From NCBI GenBank assembly GCA_029204225.1, contig CM055102.1, forward strand, positions 5,137,520 to 5,201,519: a stretch of DNA of 64,000 nt, in the 5' to 3' direction. Both the position numbers and the translations under genes were made by a program. The stretch's first letter is position 1. Each line of letters opens with the position of its first letter. Shown here one piece after another: positions 55,902 through 64,000 of the stretch. The DNA is from Diphasiastrum complanatum (taxonomy: Eukaryota > Streptophyta > Lycopodiopsida > Lycopodiales > Lycopodiaceae). The notes under the pieces were generated by a model. It had not been told where the DNA came from, searched no databases, and saw only the letters and a program-made list of their open reading frames with translations.

Positions 55902-56290
55902 TGTTAGAATTAAGCAATTTTCACATGGTTTTTGATGTATTTTGACATCTATGTGGATCCACATGTGTGAGGACCTATCCACACGTGTGAAATGACACTT
56001 GTAATATTCAGATCCATTTTGATTAGCTTTTATTTGAGTCTAATATGACATCTCCTAAATTATAGGAGTTAGGTCCTAGATTGTAGGAATCTATAAGGTC
56101 AACACAAACCATCAATGGATGATGTGGCAAACTTGATAGATCTTATCCAAAGTGGATATGGATGAGTACAATGAGCAGTCCCACACGTGCTGGATGCAAC
56201 TTAGAGAGAGAGTATTGTGATTTTGTACTTGATCCATGATGGATCCATTATTGAGCTAATGATGAGAAATCTTGGTTTAAAGTTAAAGAG
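55902..56290 (+). repeat. C5 5' LTR (right end uncertain)
   Basis: Contains tccacatgtgtgaggacctatcCACACGTGTG (core at 55,980-55,989) and cccacacgtgctgg near 56,180. Homologous to the NA-1 LTR until about 56,280, then differs. No primer site is seen. Leader 56,291-56,881 carries another CACACGTGTG at 56,421-56,430. Confidence 0.6.
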
Positions 56291-56881
56291 CTTAGTTGAT
56301 GAATCTTCATTTTGGTGAAAGCATTGGTGCTAGATTCACTTTGAAGGAGGGCGACCTTTTCTAATAGTTTACTTGTGATGTTGAGATTCAGATTAGTGTG
56401 TAAATTTCAGATGTACTTCTCACACGTGTGAGAGGCTGCTGGAGTTGTACTTTCGCCAAAAGTTTGTGTTTTTTCAATATTTGAGCTTCAAACAAGTTGT
56501 GTAGAGTGAAACTAGTGATGTGCTTATGAAAAACCATTGTTTCCATTATAGATTTGATGAGTGAATGGTGTTAGAATCTTATTAAACCTACAAATCCTTG
56601 AGAGAGAGTTTGAGGCTTATGTTTTTAGTTCAAGAGTGAAACTAAAACCAATTCTAAACACCATAGGAAGGCATTGGCACTTCCAAAAATTAAATCCAAG
56701 GTTCTAAGTGAATAGATTGTGTAGAATACACTTTCCCAAATCTTTTTGAGTTCAAGATCATTATAGATCTTGCTTCTTGAGTCTAGTGAGATTCAAGAGA
56801 GTAGCATTTTAGCTGAATTCTGAGAAAGGAATAAGGGAGAGCCTTTGAATAGTACATTTGTTGTACTTGTTACTAGATAGA

Positions 56882-57894
56882 ATGGATTCAATTGGAGCCT
56901 ATCTTCTTGAGACTAGTGAAAGGCGAAATCCTAATAATTATTCAACTTGGAAAGTAAGAATGGAGTCACTACTTGTGCTCCAAGATATGTTTGATCTTGT
57001 CACAGGAGAGGAAGAAGAACCTCAAGGAGGGCAAGATCAAGTGAGGTACAAAAAGAGAGCTAGACTAGCACTACATTGCTTGAAAATGAATGTTAGTAAT
57101 GAACTTCTAAAGGAAGTGGCATCTTGTACCTCAGCCAAGGAGGCATGGAACTACCTCAAAGGGATATATGAATAGAGTGCTTATGATTAGAAACAAAGTT
57201 CTTTAAAGCATTAGAGAGAGTGATGAGAGTGCTCAAAAATCTCTCAGCAAATAACTTTCCATCATTAGTGAGGGTATTCATGATGATGAACTTGTTCAAA
57301 TCATTTTGAATGGTCTTAAAGATGAGTTCTCTAATCTTGTACAAAGCTTTGCTATTCAAGATGCACTACCTTCCATTAACAAGCTCCATAGTGTGCTTGT
57401 GGCCAAGGAGAGTAGGATCCTTCATGTCAAGCAAAGGATTGAATTCTTAAAGTTGCATGATGGTGATGAGAAGGCCAACTTCTCAAGCAAGGGAAAGGCA
57501 AAGTCAAAGAGGAAGATCCAACACAAGGAGACCAAGAATGATGATCAACCATCAAGCTCCAAAGGTGGAAAGAAGAACAAAGCTAAACTCAAGTCCTTCT
57601 TTTGTGGAAAGAAGGGGCACTTTGCATCCGAGTGTTTCAGGAAGAAGAATGCACAAGGAGAGAGCAAACAAGGCAACCTCACTCTTGAGGAAGATGAGGA
57701 TGAAGTGAATTCATCCTTGATGGCTTCTACATCAACATCAAAGAGCTACTCCAATGACACATGGTGGATTGATAGTGGGGCTAGTTCCCACATGACATTC
57801 CAAAAGGATTTTTTCTCAACTCTTGTACCTTTTGTAGGCTGTAAAAAGTCTATTCTAACAGCAACTGATCAAGAATGTAGAATAGAGGGAGTAG
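56882..57894 (+). pseudogene. C5: Copia gag and protease (5' half)
   Basis: Gag starts MDSIGAYLLETSERRNPNNY with YSTWKVRMESLL and AKEAWNYLKGIYE, then a stop at 57,173 and a deletion. It resumes at DGLKDEF-like NGLKDEFSNLVQSFAIQDAL, then a long Lys/Ser linker and the knuckle SFFCGKKGHFASEC, whose first Cys is Ser. Protease box: TWWIDSGASSHMTFQ (Asp-Ser-Gly intact). The frame stops making sense at CRIEGV, exactly where C6 inserted. Confidence 0.85.
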
Positions 57895-58345
57895 TGTTAA
57901 AAATTCACAATTCTAGCTTGACTAGTTTTGGTCATATGACTTGTAAATAGTTAGATGGTCATGATGTGGCTTGTCACACGTGCCAAATAGCATAGGATTC
58001 CATTCATAAGGATGTTCTCAAGTAGACCTAAGTGTTAGAACCTTTGGAATGAGTCCAAATTATGCTTAGATACAAGGGAGAAAAAATAGGAGCTATTTTT
58101 GGTAATTTTTGCATTGTTGAGGGATCTCCAAGATTCCAACCCTAACTTGGTAGGGATGAAAGATCCATCAAAATTAGCATTAGGGATAGGTTTAGGGCTA
58201 CTCATACCTGCCCAAAACCGTGATGGATCATGTATATATAGGTGATGATATCTCACCAAAATCAATCAAGCAATTTCATGATTTTTCTCTCATAATGGTG
58301 CAATTGCTCTCTATGTTCATAACTGTTTGAGTACTTGTGATTACT
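57895..58345 (+). repeat. C6 5' LTR (3' end deleted)
   Basis: The first about 107 bp are nearly identical to 59,515-59,621, then the two diverge: the 5' copy has TATA-like tgtatatata at 58,231-58,240 that the 3' copy lacks. Confidence 0.75.
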
Positions 58346-58346
58346 A

Positions 58347-59433
58347 ATGATTATAGGATTGAATGTAATGGAGAACAAAGTATGCCATCTCCAAAGAAGC
58401 ATCTATGGCTTGAAGCAAGCCTCGAGATCTTGGAATTCAAGACTACATTGCTATCTTATTTCACTTTCTTTTGTTCAAAGTGAATATGATCCCACTCTTT
58501 ACATTAAGTTTGATGATGTTGGTATTGTACTTTTACTCATTATGTAGATGACATCATCATTAGTGGAAATAGTATTGATGGTATTGAAAAAATCAAGATA
58601 GATCTATCCTTGGAGTTCAAGATGGTAGATCTAGGGTGTCTTCACTTCATCTTAGGCATAGAAGTACTTAGAGGGTCTGATTTTATCTTTGTAAGTCAAG
58701 TAAACTATGCTCAAAGTCTTTTGAAGAAGTTTAAGATGGAAGTATGCAAAAGTGTTGACACACCAATGGAGCAAGAAGTAAAAGTGCCAAATGAAGATGA
58801 TGAAAGATCCTTCATGGACATCACTTTGTTTAGGCAACTTATAGGTTCCTTAATGTGGATCACTATAACTAGACCAAATCTTATCTTTAGTGTATGTAGG
58901 TTGAGCCAATCCATGAAAAAGCCATTGAATATCCATTGGAAAAAGGCTAAGAGGATTCTAAGATACATCTCGGGTACATTGGATTTTGGGATTCTATATA
59001 GAGGAGATGTGATTAACCTTTATGCATTTAGTGATTCAGATTTTGCAGGGGACAAGAGGGATAGGAAATCAACAAGTGCCTATTCAACTTTCATAGGAGA
59101 AGGTGTGGTTTCATGGCTTTCAAAAAAGCAAGAAACTATATCTCTATCTTCAACCGAGGCCGAGTACAAAGCTCTGACAACCACTACAAAGGAGGTACTT
59201 TAGATCAAGAGATTATTGGTGGAGCTAAAGATCATGGATTCAGAAGAGGCACCAATCATCTACAATGACAATATATCAGCCCAACACCTTGCATCTAACC
59301 CAATATTCCATGCAAGATCTAAGCACATTGAGATATGCCATCACTTTGTGAGAGAAATGGTGCAAGCCAAGGAGATTGCTTTTGTTCCAAGCAATGAATG
59401 TGTAGCTGATCTACTTACTAAACCACTTTAAAA
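58347..59433 (+). pseudogene. C6: Copia reverse transcriptase (C-terminal) and RNase H
   Basis: Starts at MENKVCHLQRSIYGLKQASR, equivalent to the CxLxKSLYGLKQ region of RVT_2. The box YVDDIIISGN is intact at about 58,540 but in a different frame from the preceding LYIKFDDVGIVLL, so there is a frameshift. It continues with KMVDLGCLHFILGIEV, RQLIGSLMWITITRPN, KRILRYISGTLDFGILY and RNase H (AFSDSDFAGDKRDRKS, ISLSSTEAEYKAL; catalytic Asp and Glu present). A stop near 59,201 follows, then EEAPIIYNDNISAQHL, HARSKHIEI and DLLTKPL, the usual Copia end. Two lesions in over 1 kb make it one of the better preserved pol ends here. Confidence 0.88.
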
Positions 59434-59514
59434 GACACCTTTTATGAAGTTCGGATCATCACTTGGAGTGATTAGTAAAGCAATGATTGAACCAAGCTAG
59501 ATAGTGAGGAGGAG

Positions 59515-59813
59515 TGTTAAAAATTCACAATTCTAGCTTGACTAGTTTTGGTCATATGACTTGTAAATAGTTAGATGGTCATGATGTGGCTTGTCACACG
59601 TGCCAAATAGCATAGGATTCCTCAGACTGTGGGAGGCTGTACTTTCACACGTGTGAAGCCTTCTTCAAGGATTTGGGCCATTTAGTGAGGTTCAAGCATA
59701 GATTTTTGATGGATTTTGATGGTTCAACTTGTGCTAATCTTATGAAATCATAATCTATTGTTTCCCTCATCATTTCAAGTGTTTTAGGATCCTTATTTGC
59801 TGTAATTTTTACA
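59515..59813 (+). repeat. C6 3' LTR (internally deleted)
   Basis: 299 bp; contains tcacacgtgccaaatag and actttCACACGTGTGaag (core 59,646-59,655). It ends ...gtaatttttaca followed by AGTAG. Confidence 0.85.
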
Positions 59814-60756
59814 AGTAGGAACTATTCCCTTAAGTCTTGGATCCTCTAAGAGAGTAGATCTTGATAATGTACTCTATGTTCCTACACTCACTAAGAATTT
59901 GTTAAGTGTAGGACAATTGATGGATGATGGCTTAGATGTCCATTTAAAGCAAAGTGTTTGCTCGATAATGATTAATAATACTTGCATTGTAAAGGGATTC
60001 AAGCAAGGAAGGCATTTTAAGCTGGATGCTAATTTTTTTCTTAGAAGTGTGAACATGGTGAAGGAGGAGCTCGATCAAGTGGAGCTTTGGCATAAGAGGT
60101 TGGGCCACCCCAACTTCAAATCTATGGAGATGCTATGCACCAAGGATCTTGATCTCGGCCTTCCAAAGACACTCTCAAAGTGTGGAAAAAAGTTATGAAG
60201 CTTGTAGCCTCTCAAAGGCACACAAGCTACCTTTTGATATCTCTTCCACTAGATCTACAAAATCATTAGATCTTATTCATAGTGATGTGCACTCTTTTTC
60301 TCAAGAATCTAATGGAGGTGCATCTATGTATGTATGTTTTATTGATGATTACTCTAGATACACTTGGATTGAACTTTTGGATTCCAAAAGTAAAGTATTT
60401 GAAGCTTTTGTTAAGTTCAAAACTCTAGTTGAAAATCAACTTGATGCTAGAATTAAAGTATTGAGAAGTGATAATGGTGGAGAGTATATCTCCACCAAGA
60501 TGATAGAGTTTTGTAAATCCAATGGCATTAAGAGAGAACTTACATGTACTTATAGTCCTCAACAAAATGGTATAGCCGAGAGGATGAATAGAACACTATG
60601 TGAGTGTGCTAAGGCTTTAAGGTTAGATGCATCTCTACCTAAGTTCTTTTGGGGAGAGGCTATTATTTGTGCAACTTATTTGTGTAATAGATTGCCATGT
60701 AAGCCCATTGGAGGCATAACATCTTATGAGGCTCTATTTTGTAAAAAGCCAAAAAA
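59814..60756 (+). pseudogene. C5: GAG-pre-integrase and integrase (3' half)
   Basis: Resumes with VGTIPLSLGSSKRVDLDN, NVLYVPTLTKNLLSVGQ, then ELWHKRLGHPNFKSM and, after a frameshift near 60,190, YEACSLSKAHKLPF. The integrase core is well kept: LDLIHSDVHSF (Asp), FIDDYSRYTWIEL, LRSDNGGEYISTK (Asp) and QQNGIAERMNRTLC (Glu). It ends at EALFCKKPKKS, cut by C7. This is the best integrase catalytic domain among the Copia copies in the window. Confidence 0.87.
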
Positions 60757-60757
60757 G

Positions 60758-61031
60758 AGTTAGAATTAAAGTAGAATCACTGTGTTACTGTACTGTGGGT
60801 CCTATCAGTGGATAAGGATCAGTTGGCCTCGCCACGAGGCAAATCGACGGGACAAGCATCCCCCCAACGGCAACCTGGGTCATGCATGGGTTGCCTGAGT
60901 GAACAACTATATGTACAGTGTAATTTTATTTTGAGAAATATAGTTGCTATGTGAGCTTGCTGTGGAGAGTGTTTTCTGTCTGTGTTACTGTGTAGCATAA
61001 TTTGTGTTCTTGTGCAAAGCAAATTCTAAGT
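60758..61031 (+). repeat. C7 5' LTR
   Basis: About 274 bp, bounded by the break in C5 at the left and the primer site at 61,032. The terminal TG/CA are not canonical (gagttagaatt ... aattctaagt). Confidence 0.65.
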
Positions 61032-61043
61032 TGGTATCAGAGC
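61032..61043 (+). other. C7 primer-binding site
   Basis: tggtatcagagc immediately after the LTR. The leader 61,044-62,274 holds no long ORF. Confidence 0.92.
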
Positions 61044-62274
61044 TGTACAAGGAGTGTACACAGTATAGTGTCGCCGTTGAAGAGAGCTTCGGGAGAAAAG
61101 CAGTCTTCTGAGAGTTCGGGGTTTACGACGGGTTGAAAACGGAAGGAGAAACACTGATGCAGAGAGTTTAGCACACAGAAGCTTGGTGAGCGTGAGACTG
61201 TGTGAGGATTCAGAGACAAGGGTTGTTGGCTGAATTAGAACCTCAGAAAATGGAATTTTGAAATTTCGAAGGAGACTATTTGGTGTTTGCAGTCAATGTG
61301 CATTCAATTGGATACCATTTGATGAACGGATTATGCATCAGCTTTCCAACGATAGGACGACCTCAGAGGAAGAGGATAGGCCTGTCAGAACATTGCGATT
61401 TGGAAGCCAAGAATAGGTTTGTGTAAAAAATCCTAGTCTGGGGTTTGGGAGCACAAAATCAGAGATTTCTCTCTATACTGATCCATTTTACAAGCTGTAA
61501 AAACTCAGAGGAGGGCGTCCTAGTAGTGCAAATCAGGTCTGAAGAGGTCGTGCGGAGCCACGAACCAGTAAGCGAGCTAGATCAGATCCAAGGCTTGGCA
61601 GCCATAGTTGGTAGGAAGAGAGGAGGAAGCCGTGAGAGAGAGCGGGTAGCTCGCGCGGTTCAACACCCAGATGCAGTTTGGACCTTTGGATGAGGTGTCA
61701 GATGCATCGACGGTCTAGAACTTGTGATGGGAGAGAAACGTGGACCACACAAGATTTGGTTCAGCCATTGGATGGGCTTTGAACAGGGCCCTGAAGAAGT
61801 GAAGTGCATTCTGGCCTTCAATTTCATTAAAAATTTTCATACTGAAAGTTGAGTTGGGTCCTTTCACAAGTGAAGAGTGAAGTTTCTTCAAGGTAAAGAA
61901 ACAGTTCAAAAACTAGAAAAGTCCCTATTTTTTAGTCCTTTGCCAGTTTTGACCCAAACGAAAGGCTATAACCTCCAAACGAAGGGCACCCGGACTGTAC
62001 CTGAAGTACGGTACAACAAAACAGAGTGATTGCAACGGAGAAAGTGTTCGGAGTGTACCAGAAGTGATTTCATCATTCCACTGAGCACGTTGTTGGGAGT
62101 TGATGACTGAGTGCATTTCGGAAGGCAACGCCGATTTGGCTTTCAAATTGGTGGAAAAGCGGCAAGTGGCCTGGTAAGGGAAAAAGTGCAGGTCATTATT
62201 TTCAACTTTTGACATCACTGTTGGCCTCAGAATACTGTTTTTAGCCTACGACAGAAGTTTCAAGCAGTTTTGCG

Positions 62275-64000
62275 ATGGCAAACATGGGAGAGTCCATTTT
62301 GAGTGAAAGTGACAAATTGGACGGGATTTCTAACTATGCCGTGTGGAAATTGAAAATGAAAAACATACTGATGGAGAAAGACGTGTGGGAAGTCATCACA
62401 AGTGATGAGAGAAGGCCGCCAAATGAAGCGGATATCAAAGTGTTTGACAAAAAGATGAGGAAAGCTTTGATCTTCATTAACTTGTTAGTGAAGGATCACA
62501 TCATTACCCACATTTGTGATGCTGTTACACCCAGACAGGCATGGGATGTGCTAAAGGAGCAGTTCGAGACATCAAATTTGTCAAGAATCATGTTTCTGAA
62601 GTCAAAGTTGAATAGTGCCCACATAGAGCAAGGAGAGCACATTCAGACGTACATGACCAGAATCAAGACAATGAGAGATGAACTGCATTCTATTGGTGAG
62701 CGTATATGTGATGTGGAGCTGGGGCACAATACATTGTGTGGCATTGCAGAACCCTATCAGATGTTTGTGAGCGGAATAGCATCAAGAGAAAGATTGCCAA
62801 CCTTTGACGAGCTCATAGGAATCTTGATGCAGGAAGAACAACGTCGAGAAATGGTGAAAGCTAGACTTCAAAATACTGACGATCAGGCACTTGCGACACG
62901 CCCAAAACAAGGCAGGGGCAAGGGCAAGAAGAAGTCTAAACAACAATTTGCCAAATCTCAGGAGGATGAGGGATCTTCCAGTAAAACTAAGAAGAAAGAC
63001 AAGTGCTTCCATTGTGGTAAAAAGGGCCATTGGAAGAGTGAATGTCACAAATTCCTGGCGGAACAAGGCAAGGGGAAACCAAAACAAGCAGGTAACCTTG
63101 TCGATGAGGGTGAGATTGAAGACTCTAGCATCTTCATATCTGCATTGTCATCTAATCAAGATGATCAAGCATGGTATATTGACTCGGGAGCCACAAGACA
63201 CATGACAGGCAACAAGAATTGTTTCAGTAGCTTGAAAGTGTTGGATAATGGAACATCTGTTTCACAAGCAAATGGTGAGGTGTGCAAGATCAAGGGGATA
63301 GGCATCGTTTCAATCCAACTACCTAATGGCAAAAGCAGGATGATCAGGGAGGTACTTTACGTACCAGGTTTGAAGAAAAATCTACTTTCTATTGGAGTCA
63401 TTACTGATCAAAATTTGAAAGTAGAATTCGCCCATGATTGTTGCTTTGTGAAGGATGTGAACCAAAAGCTCAAAGTTGTTGTGGATGGAGTATGAGAGCC
63501 CAATACAAAATTGTACAGGTTGAATGCTACAATTAAGGGGCAACATGGACTTGTATCATCCATTCCATCGCAAATTGAGTTATGGCATAAGAGGCTTGGT
63601 CACTTGAACTTGGGAAGCCTCAGTTTGATGAGAAAATTGGAGATGGTAACAGGATTGCCTACCATAGAAGATCACTTGAAATCGATGTGCGAATCTTGTG
63701 TATATGGGAAGCAGCATCGAGAGAAGTTCAATAAAGGGGGTGTTGCAAGAGCAAAGAACATATTGGATTTAATCCACACAGATTTATGTGGGCCTATGAG
63801 GACCATGTCCTTAGGTAAAGCCTTCTATTTCATGACCTTTATTGGTGATATGTCACATAAGACATGGATCTACTTCTTGAAGAAGAAATCAGATGCATTT
63901 GATAACTTCAAGAGCTTCAAAGCATTGGTCGACAATCAAACAGATAGGAAGATCAAAGTCCTAAGATCAGATCGTGGAGGTGAGTACAAGTCTAATGACT
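62275..64000 (+). pseudogene. C7: Copia gag-pol polyprotein with one in-frame TGA, 3' end outside window
   Basis: Starts MANMGESILSESDKLDGISN with YAVWKLKMKNILME (gag). Then PRQAWDVLKEQFETSN, a Lys-rich linker and the CCHC knuckle CFHCGKKGHWKSEC at residue 244. The protease box WYIDSGATRHMTG sits near residue 303, followed by REVLYVPGLKKNLLSIG. Codon 407 (63,493) is TGA; the same frame then continues as NTKLYRLNATIKGQHGL, ELWHKRLGHLNLGS and CESCVYGKQHR, into integrase with ILDLIHTDLCGP (Asp) and LRSDRGGEYKSND (Asp) at the window edge. The polyprotein would supply all particle and replication activities. The single TGA is either an inactivating mutation or a readthrough point. Confidence 0.9.

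Larger units (their letters stand above)
57895..59813 (+). mobile_element. C6: internally deleted Copia inserted in C5
   Basis: AGTAG flanks both sides (57,890-57,894 and 59,814-59,818). TGTTAAAAATTCAC begins both LTRs (57,895 and 59,515), and TTTTTACA ends the element at 59,813. A purine tract (gaggaggag) precedes the 3' LTR. Inside, only RT/RNase H remains; gag to integrase and the primer site are deleted at about 58,345. Confidence 0.9.
55902..60756 (+). mobile_element. C5: Copia element (NA-1 relative), interrupted by C6
   Basis: Starts TGTTAGAATT. The LTR portion about 56,040-56,280 is clearly homologous to the NA-1 LTR (shared ggaatcta-aaggtcaacac and agtggatatggat). Gag-protease (56,882-57,894) is interrupted at AGTAG by C6 and resumes at 59,814 with GTIPLSLGSSKRVDLDNVLY. 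Skipping C6 restores the protease/GAG-pre-integrase protein in frame, which shows that the two halves are one element. It ends near 60,756, where C7 begins; reverse transcriptase, RNase H and the 3' LTR are missing. Confidence 0.85.
60757..64000 (+). mobile_element. C7: nearly intact Copia element, continues past the window
   Basis: A short LTR (about 60,758-61,031), primer site and 1.2-kb leader precede a gag-pol frame with one stop. It is a different lineage from C1-C6, with a richer GC leader and a distinct gag. The LTR ends are inverted matches (ttagaatt at the left, aattctaa at the right). The element interrupts C5 integrase; the right-hand side is outside the window. Confidence 0.88.

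Overview
The window is plant nuclear DNA. It is AT-rich and packed with decayed LTR retrotransposons of both the Copia and Gypsy superfamilies. Many carry a primer-binding site that matches the 3' end of plant initiator tRNA-Met (tggtatcagagc). The only convincing host gene is a reverse-strand bHLH transcription factor with seven coding exons and GT-AG introns (30,914-33,325), in a repeat-poor island of about 29-36 kb. The sequence does not fix the lineage; the repeat density suggests a large-genome land plant such as a fern, lycophyte or gymnosperm (inference only).

Names used below: C1-C7 are Copia copies, G1-G7 are Gypsy copies, and NA-1 to NA-3 are related non-autonomous Copia-derived elements. 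0-11 kb: Gypsy gag remnants (G1 minus, G2 plus), a LTR/leader with ten CATGCA (RY) motifs, C1 (gag to RNase H, many lesions), an unrecognised broken ORF, Gypsy pol G3 (minus), and a LTR with primer site. 11-26 kb: a three-level nest. C2 (minus) is split in its 5' LTR by NA-2 (minus, target duplication ATGAT), and NA-2 is split by NA-1 (plus, target duplication TCACT). NA-1 is very young: I see one difference between its two 865-bp LTRs. 26-28.5 kb: NA-3. 28.5-36 kb: the bHLH gene, two small foldback elements and a perfect hairpin.

36-46.3 kb: C3, a Gypsy LTR with gag remnant (G4), C4 and a Gypsy gag/protease fragment (G5). 46.3-55.9 kb: Gypsy G6, whose reverse transcriptase and integrase are separated by element G7, a 25-bp minisatellite and a 73-unit GA microsatellite; a LTR-like block with a long CT microsatellite follows. 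55.9-60.8 kb: C5, interrupted in its protease by C6 (target duplication AGTAG). 60.8-64 kb: C7, almost intact, with a single in-frame stop in the part seen, running off the end.

The most unusual content is the NA family. Its elements keep gag-like and pol-linker pieces, but a diverged module stands where the reverse transcriptase should be. In NA-1 the module is duplicated in tandem with a 229-230 residue period inside one open frame of 671 codons. NA-1 shares LTR sequence with C5, so it may be mobilised by C5-like relatives. A second cross-cutting signal is the palindrome CACACGTGTG (G-box core), found ten times in LTRs and leaders of several elements against about 0.06 expected.
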